Below, one piece after another: positions 5,526 to 13,946 of a stretch of 20,398 nt of DNA. The stretch's first letter is position 1. Each line of letters starts with the position of its first letter. Location: positions 1 through 20,398 of IMG/VR virus record IMGVR_UViG_3300037861_000063; one strand, 5' to 3'. The notes beneath the pieces are model-generated. The model made no database searches and was not told where the DNA came from. It saw only the letters and a list, made by a program, of their open reading frames with translations. Source of the stretch: a virus. Position numbers and translations under genes: made by a program.

Positions 5526-7350
5526 AATAGGTGGTGATAATACCGATTTACAAAGAAAGATTGCAGAAGCTGAGATACTTTTAAAAAGGCTTAGGAAGGA
5601 TGTAGCTGTAGAGTTAAAAGCTGGTAATATTGATTTAGCTGAAAAAATGACCGTAGAGGTTAATCAAGCTAAAAAATCATTACAAGAATTGCAAGGTTCT
5701 TATAAAAGTACTACCGTATCAACAAATACATTAACTAAGGCTACGGGTAACGGTAGTAACACGTTAATTCAGTTTTCTCGTATAGCTCAGGATGCACCAT
5801 TTGGAATAATGGGTATTGGTAATAATATTACCGCAACTGCTGAAAGTTTCGGATATCTTTCTAAATCTTCTGGTGGTGCGGGTAACGCATTAAAAGCCGT
5901 TGCAAGTTCATTGCTTGGCACAGGTGGTATATTATTAGCTGTTTCTTTGGTAACTTCTGCCCTTACTTATATGAGTCAGAATGGTATAACTGTAGGAGAT
6001 ATTTTTGATAAATTATCTGGGAAATTTGATGCGGTAGGTAACTCAATGAAAAAAGCATTTGATGAAGGCGCTAAGAGTGCCTTTGAAGAAAGAGCTGGAT
6101 TGTTAGGTTTAATTTCAGTTGCTCAAAGCGATGTCGTATCACGTGAAGCAAGAACAAAAGCGGTAAAAGATTTACAAGATAAATACCCTGCTTATTTAGG
6201 CAATTTAACTAAAGAAGAGTTAATGTACGGTAATTTAACTAAAGCGGTTAATGAAATTACAAAAGCATTAATTAGCAAAGCAGTTGCTGAAAAATTAGCA
6301 AAAGATGCCGTACAGCCAACTATTGATTTATATAAGGCTAATGCTGCATTAATTGCTCAACGAGGCGAGCAGTTAAAAATGGAAAAAGCACTTGCTGCTG
6401 AAAATAAAAAAAACAAAGATGCTGGTTTTGGGGGTGCTAGTAACGCAAGTGTTAATTTAAAAAATTCTATAGCAAATAATAATTTAGCAATAAATGAAAC
6501 TAAATTAAATATAGGCGAATTAGATAAAATAGTAAAGAGTTACGAAAAAAATATAAGTGCAGTAAGTATAGCTAGTTCAAAATTATTAATAGAGCCTGAT
6601 AAAATAATTAAAGTTAAAAAAGCGCCTAAGTTTAAAAACCCAAAAGGTAAGCAAGAATTTGGTGGGGGTTTTATTGGTGGAGGAATAGTTAACCCAAATT
6701 TAGGTTTACAAACACCAGACTTAGGAGTTGATGCTGCAGCAATTGAAGCTAACATGAAGTTACAAAAAGGATTGGCTATGCAACGAGAAACCCTAGAAAG
6801 GTTTAATGAAAGTGTAACTGATTTAATACAAGGCTCTTTAGTTGATACTTTTTCTTCTTTAGGCGAAGCATTAGGTAACGCTTTAGCAACAGGAGGTAAT
6901 GTTTTAAACGCATTGGGTGGGGCTTTATTAGGTGCTTTAGGTGGCTTTTTAGGTTCTTTAGGGAAGCAAATGGTTGCGTTTGGTGTAACTGCTTTATTTT
7001 TTGATAAAACTAAAAAATCATTATTTACAGGTGTGGGTACTCCTGCTGCTGCCGTAGGATTAATTGCTGCTGGTGTTGCTATAAGTGCTATTGGTTCAGC
7101 TATTTCAGCAACTGCAAATAAAGGACTTAGTGCAGGTGGTAGTGGAGGAGGTGGGGGTACTCGTGCGGTATCTACAGATACAGGAAACAATTCATTTAGA
7201 GGTTCAACAAGTGGCGGTTCTAGTGTGTCAACAAGCGGCGGTTTTCAATCAGTTGTATTTGAAATTAGCGGTAATAGTTTAATAGGAGTATTAGAAAACT
7301 CTTTGCAAAAAAACAGAAGGTTAGGTGGTAATTTAGCAATAACATCATAA
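5506..7350 (+). CDS. Tape measure protein
   Basis: A 614-residue protein right after the chaperone frames and the largest in the window together with its neighbour. The N-terminal 80 residues are coiled-coil-like (AEILLKRLRKDVAVELKAG...). Then comes an FSRIAQDAPFGIMGIGNNI block seen in Bacteroidetes phage tape measures, a hydrophobic segment around 145-160 (GGILLAVSLVTSAL), helical repeats rich in A and K, and a Gly/Ala-rich hydrophobic stretch (about 460-540: LGGALLGALGGFLGSLG...). It fixes tail length and may help form the DNA channel. At roughly 1.5 angstrom per residue it would predict a tail near 90 nm, which is inference. Confidence 0.85.
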   Translation: MPKIEIEIGGDNTDLQRKIAEAEILLKRLRKDVAVELKAGNIDLAEKMTVEVNQAKKSLQELQGSYKSTTVSTNTLTKATGNGSNTLIQFSRIAQDAPFGIMGIGNNITATAESFGYLSKSSGGAGNALKAVASSLLGTGGILLAVSLVTSALTYMSQNGITVGDIFDKLSGKFDAVGNSMKKAFDEGAKSAFEERAGLLGLISVAQSDVVSREARTKAVKDLQDKYPAYLGNLTKEELMYGNLTKAVNEITKALISKAVAEKLAKDAVQPTIDLYKANAALIAQRGEQLKMEKALAAENKKNKDAGFGGASNASVNLKNSIANNNLAINETKLNIGELDKIVKSYEKNISAVSIASSKLLIEPDKIIKVKKAPKFKNPKGKQEFGGGFIGGGIVNPNLGLQTPDLGVDAAAIEANMKLQKGLAMQRETLERFNESVTDLIQGSLVDTFSSLGEALGNALATGGNVLNALGGALLGALGGFLGSLGKQMVAFGVTALFFDKTKKSLFTGVGTPAAAVGLIAAGVAISAIGSAISATANKGLSAGGSGGGGGTRAVSTDTGNNSFRGSTSGGSSVSTSGGFQSVVFEISGNSLIGVLENSLQKNRRLGGNLAITS

Positions 7351-7355
7351 AGTAA

Positions 7356-9200
7356 ATGGCAAATAGAATTTATAACATAGAGTATAAAGACACAAATAAT
7401 GTTGAATATATAATTAATATATTTAAGGAAGGCTACACAGGCGAATCTACTTTAATAGGTGGATATGCTGTACTAGAATATGGTGGTGTACGCAATAATT
7501 TAGAAACCATTAGAGGTAATGGCTTGTCATTAATTTTAGAAGCTAATCTTGATTTAACTTTAAATGATTTATATAGCGAAAATGAAAATACATTTAAAAT
7601 AGAATTAAAACGCAATAATGAATTGTTTTTTATTGGTTTTATAAAGCCAGATGGTATATTTCAAGATTTCGTTAATGATAAATGGGAAATAACACTAGAG
7701 TGTGTAGATGGTTTAGGATTATTAGAAAACCTAGCTTTTGTTAAAGAAAACGGTGCGCCATACAGTGGTAAACTGTCGGCTTTAAGCATTATTGAAAAGT
7801 GCCTACGAAGGTCTAATTTAAGTTTAGCAATTAATACTGCTGTAAATATTTATTATCAAGGTCAAATTCCTAGTGATGAATTAGACCCATTGACTGAAAT
7901 TTATTTGAGCGTTAATAGATTTGTAAAAGACGACAATGATACTATAATGGATTGCGCTGAAGTATTAACATCTGTGCTAAGTTTATTCAACGCTGCAATA
8001 GTACAGCTTAATGGTCAATGGTATATTTATAGACCTAATGAGATATACAATAATTCTATAGTTAAATTTAGGAGATATATTTTAACTGCTGAGGGGTTTT
8101 TATACCAAAACATAAACGAAAGAAATTTTGCATTTAATTTAGGAAGTCATATAAATAATAAATATCCACATCATTCAAATAGCAATCAAAGAATAGGAAT
8201 TAAGGGGAGTGTATCGGCTTATAGAATAAATTATAAATATGGTTTTGAAAGTGGTTTGTTTGCTAATCCATCTTTTATTCACGAAGGATTAAATTATAAT
8301 AGTTGGGTAGTACTTGATAGCAATTTAATAGTTGATGAGCCAAATATATTTACAGGAGTAAAAATAATTAATTTAGACAATGAGTCTTTGTCTTCTGTTA
8401 TATCTAGCGAATCTTTAAATTTAGATGCAGATCAAATTTTTGATTTAAATGTTACTTATGTTGCTGAGCCTAACACACAAATAGCAATAACATTAAAATT
8501 AGCAAAGGAAGGTTCTCCTTCGCTATATTATCAAGGAGCTACAAATACATGGATAAATAACAGTCAGGCTATAATTAATATTTTTGCGGATTCTGGAGGT
8601 GGAGTATCAATAACTTCATTAGCTGCTTTGCCAAATAGCGGAAAATTAACTGTAACTATAAACCAACCATTTCAAAATGATGAAGTTACTGGAAATACTT
8701 TATTTAATAGATTAAACATTATAAATAAAAATAAAAGTTTTGACGTTAAAAAAGGCGAATTTCATACAGCATTAAGAAAAAGCAGACCTAGCTCAATAGC
8801 AAAAGATACTGTGCAAATATTTAACGGTGATAGTCCTTCTATAATATTTGAAGGTGCAATATTTAAAACCGACAACGTTACACCAACAACAACGTGGTTT
8901 AGAAGAGATGTAAATGAAAATTTTAAGATATTGCAAATAGCAGTAGAAGATGTTTTAAGAGCATCTCAGCTACCTTCTAAGGTTTTTAGTGGAAATGTTT
9001 ATGGTTATATTCCTTATTTATCATTAATTGACATTGATGGTGTTGATGGTAAATTTATGCCTATTGAATATAGTTTTGACACTAAAAATAATTTAACAAT
9101 TTTAAAGAGTTTAGAATTGTTTGGGAGTGAAATAGTTGATGACATTGATTATAAATTAACATTCGATTTTGGGAATACAGTTAAGCCAACTATTCTGTAA
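7356..9200 (+). CDS. Putative tail-tip / distal tail protein
   Basis: A 614-residue, strand-rich protein starting 5 bp after the tape measure gene, where distal tail and hub proteins are encoded. It has no signal peptide or membrane segment. The N-terminal 110 residues (YNIEYKDTNNVEYIINIFKE..., then FFIGFIKPDGIFQDF) resemble the ring-domain style of tail-tip proteins. The middle contains a region like baseplate hub proteins (IMDCAEVLTSVLSLFNAAIVQ, then QWYIYRP) and the C terminus repeats similar strands. Similar long proteins follow the tape measure in flavobacterial phages as far as I recall. No catalytic motif is seen. The exact role (Dit, hub or both fused) is uncertain. Confidence 0.6.
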   Translation: MANRIYNIEYKDTNNVEYIINIFKEGYTGESTLIGGYAVLEYGGVRNNLETIRGNGLSLILEANLDLTLNDLYSENENTFKIELKRNNELFFIGFIKPDGIFQDFVNDKWEITLECVDGLGLLENLAFVKENGAPYSGKLSALSIIEKCLRRSNLSLAINTAVNIYYQGQIPSDELDPLTEIYLSVNRFVKDDNDTIMDCAEVLTSVLSLFNAAIVQLNGQWYIYRPNEIYNNSIVKFRRYILTAEGFLYQNINERNFAFNLGSHINNKYPHHSNSNQRIGIKGSVSAYRINYKYGFESGLFANPSFIHEGLNYNSWVVLDSNLIVDEPNIFTGVKIINLDNESLSSVISSESLNLDADQIFDLNVTYVAEPNTQIAITLKLAKEGSPSLYYQGATNTWINNSQAIINIFADSGGGVSITSLAALPNSGKLTVTINQPFQNDEVTGNTLFNRLNIINKNKSFDVKKGEFHTALRKSRPSSIAKDTVQIFNGDSPSIIFEGAIFKTDNVTPTTTWFRRDVNENFKILQIAVEDVLRASQLPSKVFSGNVYGYIPYLSLIDIDGVDGKFMPIEYSFDTKNNLTILKSLELFGSEIVDDIDYKLTFDFGNTVKPTIL

Positions 9201-9233
9201 TTTAAATAAATTAAAATTGATTATCTTTACGGC

Positions 9234-9743
9234 ATGAGTATATTTATTAAGGGAGAAGATAGAATTTTATCAATAGGTTTTGAGGGTGTTTTTTATCCTA
9301 TAGGCTGCCTAAGTGACAATTCATTTAGCGAAAATTCTGAAATGCTAGATACTACAACTAGAGAATCAAATGGATGGGCGACAGCGCAAGCGGTTAAACA
9401 AAATTATAACATATCTTTTAATGGATTGCAAATAAATACAACAGTAAGCGGTGGGGATACTTCAAAGTTTTCTTACGATACATTAAAACAAATTAAAAGA
9501 AATAGAGAAAAAATACAGTGGAAAATACAAGGTACACAAGTTCCAAGTATAGATTATGGATTTTGCACAATTAATGAAATTTCAGAAAGCACACCTGTTA
9601 ATGAATTTATAACCTTTACAGGTAATTTACTTGGTTTTGGTCAGCCTTTTTTTGCGGCTAACGCAAATGACCCTGTATTTGTTGAATTTGAAAATAACGA
9701 CTTACAAATATTACAAAATAACGACAATTATACATATCGATAA
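9234..9743 (+). CDS. Second tail-tube-like protein
   Basis: A 169-residue paralogue of the tail tube protein at 4398-4847. Both start MS-x-FIKGE-x-x-ILSI and share the C-L-x-x-N turn, a (I/L)-(E/D)-x-TT-(K/R) strand, an aromatic strand before I-(D/N)-T-T, GG-D and S-(H/Y)-D-x-L. This copy has a longer acidic C terminus. Encoded after the tail-tip protein, it may form a terminal ring of the tube, a tip adapter or a fibre anchor. It is not obviously degenerate. Its TAA overlaps the next ATG (TAATG), coupling it to a fibre-like gene. Confidence 0.7.
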   Translation: MSIFIKGEDRILSIGFEGVFYPIGCLSDNSFSENSEMLDTTTRESNGWATAQAVKQNYNISFNGLQINTTVSGGDTSKFSYDTLKQIKRNREKIQWKIQGTQVPSIDYGFCTINEISESTPVNEFITFTGNLLGFGQPFFAANANDPVFVEFENNDLQILQNNDNYTYR

Positions 9744-10270
9744 TGGCAAATAAAAAACTATCAGAATTAACGGAAAAAGTAAATCTACCATTAGATTCTT
9801 TAATCCATATTTTAGACCCAAATGACTTGTCTGATAGTCCGCAAGGCTCAGACTTTAAGTTTGAAGTTAATAAAATAGTAGAAACTAATACGTCTTTACG
9901 AGCAAAAAGACCGTTAAAAACAATTGAAGGCAATACATTAGAAGGCAATGGTAACGTTCAGCTAATAAATAAAGAGGACGTGTCAAAAAAACAAAATAAC
10001 TTAGATTTTGACGGAACTGGAAATAAATACCCAACTGTCGATGGTGTTAATGAGGGTATAAGTAAAATAAAACAAGATAAAAATTTTGTTTACAATCAAA
10101 CAAATCCTTCAGCGGTATGGAATGTTACTCATAATCTTGAAAAAAGACCAACAGCCACAGTTGTAGATACTGCTGGCAGTCACGTTGTAGGACAAATAGA
10201 CTATATAAATGACAATGAAGTTATAATCACTTTTGGAGCATCGTTTAGCGGTTACGCATATTTTAACTAA
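9743..10270 (+). CDS. Tail fibre-like / tail-associated protein
   Basis: A 175-residue protein. The N terminus (MANKKLSELTEKVNLPLDSLIHILDPND) is a small attachment-type module of phage tail appendages. The middle carries a fibre-style LKTIEGNTLEGNGNVQL turn, and the C terminus holds the VWNVTHNLEKRP...VVGQIDYINDNEVIITF...GYAYFN domain. This C-terminal domain is widespread at the end of phage fibre or minor tail proteins. Short length suggests a fibre tip or a connector rather than a complete long fibre. It starts inside the stop codon of the tube-like gene. Confidence 0.68.
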   Translation: MANKKLSELTEKVNLPLDSLIHILDPNDLSDSPQGSDFKFEVNKIVETNTSLRAKRPLKTIEGNTLEGNGNVQLINKEDVSKKQNNLDFDGTGNKYPTVDGVNEGISKIKQDKNFVYNQTNPSAVWNVTHNLEKRPTATVVDTAGSHVVGQIDYINDNEVIITFGASFSGYAYFN

Positions 10271-10289
10271 ATAATAAAAAAACACACAA

Positions 10290-12035
10290 ATGGCAGGAAT
10301 AAAATATTTAGTGGATTTAGATTTAACAAAAAATCAACTATTAAACGTAGTTGTTCAAAACTTAGCAGTAGCACCAAGTAACCCGAAAGACGGACAGATT
10401 TATTGGGATACAGCAGATAAAACTCTTTATGCATGGAAGGAGTTCTTTCCAGTTCCAGCAACAGCACCTTTTGGTATCTGGCTAGATTTAGGAACGACAG
10501 GAGTTACTGATTTAGCTTATACATCTTCAGATACAAATGGAATAGTTACTTCTAGCGCAGGTACTGATGCAACTATACCTTTAGCAACGCTTGTAGCGGG
10601 AACAAATAAAGCGGGACTTTTATCCCCAGCTGAAAAAACAAAAATAGCCTTAGCAGTATTGACAAATCAGACTGATTTAACGGCTTCTTTTCTAAGCACA
10701 AGTGAAAGTTTTGTGGAAAATTCAGATACTAAATTAGCATCGCAAAAAGCTACTAAATCATATATTGATAATTTAGTGTTGACAAATGGGTCTTTAGTTT
10801 TTAAAGATGCATATAATGCAGATACAAATAGTCCTAATTTAGACAGCACTCCAATTGCTGGAATTAAGAAAGGATGGACGTATGTAGTTAGCGTTGCGGG
10901 TACTTTTTATGATGAGCCAGTAGATGCTGGAGATATGGTTATAGCTAAACAAAATGACCCTACAACACTATCACATTGGGCATTAATAAACAAAAATATA
11001 CCTGAGGTATTAACTACAGTTTTAGTTGGATTTATAGTAGGCGCAAATTCTACAATAACTTCAGCAGACAGTATTTTAGTTGCTTTTGGAAAAGTTCAAG
11101 CGCAACTCAACAATAAAATAGCAGGCTCAGGAACGACAAATAAACTAGCTAAATTCACAGGTAGTGGAGCCGTCGGGAATAGTTCTATTTTTGATGATGG
11201 AAATGTAGGAATAAACCAAACTTCTCCAATAGAAAAACTAGACGTAGTAGGTAATGGTAAGTTTAGCGGTACGGTTACAGCAGGCTCGGACATAAGCGCA
11301 AACGGTTTGACAGTAGGGCGTGGTGGCGGTAATATATCTAGCAACACAGCAAATGGAGTAAATACTTTGCTAAGTAACACAACAGGAGTTAACAACACAG
11401 CAAATGGATCAAGTGCTTTGTTTAATAACACAACAGGAAATAACAACACAGCAAATGGAGTAAATACTTTGCTAAGTAACACAACAGGAGTTAACAACAC
11501 AGCAAATGGAGCAAATGCTTTGTTTAATAACACAACAGGAAATAACAACACAGTAAATGGAACAAGTGCAGGTCGTTTTATAGGCGACGGTTCAAACGCA
11601 ACAATATTAAACAATTCAGTGTTTTTAGGTGTTGAAAGTAAACCGTTAAGTAATAGCCAAACTAATCAAATAGTAATTGGACACACCGCAATAGGCGCAG
11701 GTTCAAACACCGTAACATTAGGTAACACTGCAATTACCCAAACAATCCTACGAGGTACGGTTACAGCAAGCAACGGAACATTAGCTACTCATTTAGTAAC
11801 TAAAGAACAGTTAGATGCTAAAACAGGCAAACTTGTATCTATTTCAGCAAGTGCTTCTCTCGTATCTACTTTTGCAATAGCTCATACTTTTGGTACGGAT
11901 GTAATAGCAAATGCAAGATTTGTTAGTGACAATACAGTGTTTTTATGCGAAGTAATTATGACAAATAATTTAGTAACATTTAATGTCAATACACCAATTG
12001 CTGCTAATTCAGTTAAATTTATAATCATAGGATAA
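10290..12035 (+). CDS. Tail fibre protein with tandem repeats
   Basis: A 581-residue modular protein with no signal peptide. The N-terminal part (residues 1-60: LVDLDLTKNQLLNVVVQNLA, then DGQIYWDTADKTLYAW) is a common fibre attachment module. A KDAYNADTNSPNLDSTPIAG domain lies near 170-240, and a GTTNKLAKFTGSGAVGNSSIF-DDGNVGI segment near 290-310. Residues 352-427 are a 17-residue repeat (NTANGVNTLLSNTTGVN type), like the beta-roll heads of trimeric adhesins. The C terminus has LVTKEQLDAKTGK plus a small sandwich domain. It is probably a trimeric receptor-binding fibre. Sequence around LVTKEQLD recurs in the next gene, suggesting domain shuffling. Confidence 0.78.
   Translation: MAGIKYLVDLDLTKNQLLNVVVQNLAVAPSNPKDGQIYWDTADKTLYAWKEFFPVPATAPFGIWLDLGTTGVTDLAYTSSDTNGIVTSSAGTDATIPLATLVAGTNKAGLLSPAEKTKIALAVLTNQTDLTASFLSTSESFVENSDTKLASQKATKSYIDNLVLTNGSLVFKDAYNADTNSPNLDSTPIAGIKKGWTYVVSVAGTFYDEPVDAGDMVIAKQNDPTTLSHWALINKNIPEVLTTVLVGFIVGANSTITSADSILVAFGKVQAQLNNKIAGSGTTNKLAKFTGSGAVGNSSIFDDGNVGINQTSPIEKLDVVGNGKFSGTVTAGSDISANGLTVGRGGGNISSNTANGVNTLLSNTTGVNNTANGSSALFNNTTGNNNTANGVNTLLSNTTGVNNTANGANALFNNTTGNNNTVNGTSAGRFIGDGSNATILNNSVFLGVESKPLSNSQTNQIVIGHTAIGAGSNTVTLGNTAITQTILRGTVTASNGTLATHLVTKEQLDAKTGKLVSISASASLVSTFAIAHTFGTDVIANARFVSDNTVFLCEVIMTNNLVTFNVNTPIAANSVKFIIIG
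11343..11570 (+). repeat. 51-bp coding tandem repeat arranged as a 102-bp duplication
   Basis: Units start at 11343, 11394, 11445 and 11496, with a partial fifth from 11547. Units 1 and 3 are identical; units 2 and 4 differ at only a few bases; odd and even units differ more. So a two-unit (102 bp) block was duplicated recently. It encodes 17-residue repeats rich in N, T and G inside the tail fibre gene. Confidence 0.92.
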
Positions 12036-12127
12036 AATGGCAAAACAAAAAATAAAAGCAGATTTAGAAGTAGATGGTACAGTTTCAGCAGCCAATGGAA
12101 CAACATCTACTCATTTAGTAACTAAAG
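11785..12127 (+). repeat. Direct repeat shared by two fibre genes (11785-11805 and 12107-12127)
   Basis: A 21-base identical segment, coding for T-H-L-V-T-K, occurs near the 3' end of the large fibre gene and near the 5' end of the next gene, within longer similar stretches (A-[SA]-N-G-T-x-x-T-H-L-V-T-K-x-Q-L-D in both proteins). It could permit recombination between the genes. Confidence 0.85.
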
Positions 12128-12552
12128 GACAGTTAGATACAAAACAAGATAGCTTATCGTCAGGAAATAATATTAAAACCATAAATGGAAGTAGTGTTTT
12201 AGGAAGCGGTAATTTAGTCGTAAATACAGCATTACCTTATAAAGTTTACACAGCTATATTAAGTCAAACTGGAAATAATAATCCCGATGTTTTAGTATTT
12301 CAAAATACTTTTAATTCTTCTTTTTCATGGGTAAGGACTTCAATGGGAGTATATACTGGTACTTTAACTAATGTTTTTGAAGTTCCTAATAAAAACTACG
12401 CTTCGTTAACACAAAATTATAACACAAAACAAGGTATAGAAATTGGGTCTGTCAGTACAGCTATAATTAGAACTTCAGAGGCAAGTAGTAGTCCTGTTCC
12501 TGGAGATAGCAGTCTAAATAACACACCTGTGGAAATAAGAGTATATAACTAA
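12037..12552 (+). CDS. Fibre-like tail protein
   Basis: A 171-residue protein beginning 1 bp after the large fibre gene. Its N terminus (VDGTVSAANGTTSTHLVTKGQLDTKQDSL) is homologous to the C-terminal region of the preceding fibre. A N-I-K-T-I-N-G-S-S-V-L-G-S-G-N turn, the same fibre motif as in the 9743-10270 protein, follows. Residues 70-171 form a strand-rich domain (LPYKVYTAILSQTG..., then EIGSVSTAIIRTSEA...PVEIRVYN), a type of C-terminal domain I associate with Bacteroidetes phage fibres. It is a probable tip or alternative receptor-binding subunit. Confidence 0.68.
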   Translation: MAKQKIKADLEVDGTVSAANGTTSTHLVTKGQLDTKQDSLSSGNNIKTINGSSVLGSGNLVVNTALPYKVYTAILSQTGNNNPDVLVFQNTFNSSFSWVRTSMGVYTGTLTNVFEVPNKNYASLTQNYNTKQGIEIGSVSTAIIRTSEASSSPVPGDSSLNNTPVEIRVYN

Positions 12553-12553
12553 A

Positions 12554-12748
12554 ATGATAAAATTTATCTTAAACATATTAAAATCAGATACACCTGAAAG
12601 TAGTAAAAGACTTGTAGGTGTTTTAGGTTCTATAAGTTTAATAATATCAATGTTAATATGGCACACAGATACATTGGTAAATGCTGTTTTAGTTTTAAGT
12701 TTAGGAGCACTAGGAATTACTGCAGTCGAGAAAATATTTAAAAAATGA
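12554..12748 (+). CDS. Small two-span membrane protein, candidate holin
   Basis: 64 residues with two hydrophobic segments (about 21-37, GVLGSISLIISMLIW, and 41-58, LVNAVLVLSLGALGITAV) joined by a short turn and ended by a basic tail (EKIFKK). It begins one base after the fibre gene and overlaps the next gene by 4 bp (ATGA). Two spans, small size, a basic C terminus and a place just upstream of the endolysin are the pattern of a class II holin. No sequence-specific family was recognised. Confidence 0.6.
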   Translation: MIKFILNILKSDTPESSKRLVGVLGSISLIISMLIWHTDTLVNAVLVLSLGALGITAVEKIFKK

Positions 12749-12987
12749 ATAATATTAAAGAGGTTTTAAATTGGTTAGACGTTTTTTTTAGCGTTGTTTG
12801 GGGAGTTACTGTAATTGATTTAATACCTTCAATTTCTATGGGATATGTTTTTAATAGCGTAGATAACGTGATTAAAATAGCATTTAGCGTAGTAGGTTTA
12901 ATTTATGCATTTTGTAGACTTATATTTTATGTAATAAAATCGCAACAAGAAATAATTAAAATGAAACGAGAAAATGGAACTAAATAG
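12745..12987 (+). CDS. Small two-span membrane protein, candidate holin or antiholin
   Basis: 80 residues. Hydrophobic segments lie near 12-31 (LDVFFSVVWGVTVIDLI) and 43-64 (VIKIAFSVVGLIYAFCRLIFYVI), followed by a charged cytoplasmic-type tail (KSQQEIIKMKRENGTK). The start overlaps the stop of the preceding membrane protein (ATGA), and the end overlaps the endolysin gene by 14 bp. The pair may be holin plus antiholin; the sequence does not tell which is which. Confidence 0.6.
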   Translation: MNNIKEVLNWLDVFFSVVWGVTVIDLIPSISMGYVFNSVDNVIKIAFSVVGLIYAFCRLIFYVIKSQQEIIKMKRENGTK

Positions 12988-13423
12988 AAAAGGATTAGCG
13001 TTAATTAGTGAATTTGAAGGACTAAGATTAAAACCTTATTTATGCTCAGCAAAAGTGCCTACTATCGGTTATGGAAATACGTATTATGAAGATGGCACTA
13101 AGGTATCTATGAGTAATCCTGCTATAAGCGAAGAAAAAGCAAATTTACTATTAAAAATAATTGTAACTAACTTTGAAGATGGTGTAAATAAATATGTTAA
13201 AAAAGACTTAACACAAAATCAATTTAATAGCTTAGTATCTTTGGCTTATAATATAGGAGTAGGTAACTTTTCAAAATCTACACTTTTAAAATTAGTTAAT
13301 ATAAATCCAAACGATGCAAATATAGCTAAGCAGTTTTTAAGATGGAATAAAGCAGGCGGACAAGTTTTAAAAGGATTGACAAATAGAAGAATAAAAGAAT
13401 CGGCTAACTATTTTACAAAATGA
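12974..13423 (+). CDS. Endolysin, lysozyme of GH24 family
   Basis: A 149-residue muramidase that cleaves the glycan bond between MurNAc and GlcNAc in peptidoglycan. The catalytic signature is E15 (EFEGLRLKPYLC), then C24 and T30 with spacing E-8-C-5-T, as in phage lysozymes where Cys replaces the Asp of T4 lysozyme (E-8-D-5-T). It is followed by TIGYGNT and later the helical QFNSLVSLAYNIGVGNF and L-x-x-R-R-x-x-E motifs (GLTNRRIKESANYF). No signal peptide or SAR segment is visible, so export should depend on a holin. It overlaps genes on both sides inside the lysis cassette. Confidence 0.9.
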   Translation: MELNRKGLALISEFEGLRLKPYLCSAKVPTIGYGNTYYEDGTKVSMSNPAISEEKANLLLKIIVTNFEDGVNKYVKKDLTQNQFNSLVSLAYNIGVGNFSKSTLLKLVNINPNDANIAKQFLRWNKAGGQVLKGLTNRRIKESANYFTK

Positions 13424-13908
13424 AAAAAGAAAACGATAAGCTTATAATATCGGCTATTTTAGCAATTATTATAATTATAGGATTTGCTAGTTGCGGAAGT
13501 AGAAAAGTAGAATCTAATAAAATAGATAAAATAATAACTATTGAAATTGAGGAAATAAAAAAAGATAGTTTATTTACAACTACTAAAAACAACATCTTTA
13601 AAACGGATGATGAAGAAACTGTTATTTATGAGCCAATTAATAATGACAAACCATTTGTTATTAACGGAATAAGCTACATAAACACACGTTTAATCAATCA
13701 AAAACGTAAATCTATATTAGTAGATACAACTGTAAAAAAAGAAGTTAAAACAGCCGTTTATAATAAACAAGAAACAAAGCAAGTGAAAGAAATAATTAAA
13801 GAAAAAAAGATAGATAAAAAGTCTAATTATTTTTCAATATTTTTAGTTTTATTATTGTTTATAGGTATTTATTTTGTAATTAAAAAGTATTTTACTAGGT
13901 TTTTATAA
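13420..13908 (+). CDS. Lipoprotein with C-terminal membrane anchor, candidate unimolecular spanin
   Basis: 162 residues, overlapping the endolysin stop (ATGA). Residues 7-24 are a hydrophobic signal ending in a lipobox-like F22-A23-S24-C25, with G26 after it. A long charged periplasmic part rich in K, E and I follows. Residues about 137-156 (YFSIFLVLLLFIGIYFVI) form a second membrane span with a K/R-rich cytoplasmic end. An outer-membrane lipid anchor at one end and an inner-membrane anchor at the other is the design of u-spanins such as T1 gp11, which fuse the two membranes in the last step of lysis. T1 gp11 is somewhat shorter. The role is inferred from layout and location, not similarity. 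Confidence 0.6.
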   Translation: MKKENDKLIISAILAIIIIIGFASCGSRKVESNKIDKIITIEIEEIKKDSLFTTTKNNIFKTDDEETVIYEPINNDKPFVINGISYINTRLINQKRKSILVDTTVKKEVKTAVYNKQETKQVKEIIKEKKIDKKSNYFSIFLVLLLFIGIYFVIKKYFTRFL

Positions 13909-13946
13909 TATTTTATTTAATTTTACGCAACTAAAATAATTAATTT

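Noticed and set aside
6540-7190. Long minus-strand ORF (216 codons, proline-rich) within the tape measure gene
   Set aside because: It is a mirror of the Gly/Ala-rich coding strand, lies fully inside a well-supported gene, and has no start signal.
9201-9233. TATCTTTA before the second tube-like gene as a promoter
   Set aside because: It lacks the final G and any TTG at the right distance; the gene can be read from the tail operon.
11096-11614. Minus-strand ORF of 172 codons in the fibre gene
   Set aside because: Its V/L/P-rich repeats are the reverse reading of the N/T/G repeats; the plus-strand fibre gene is clear.
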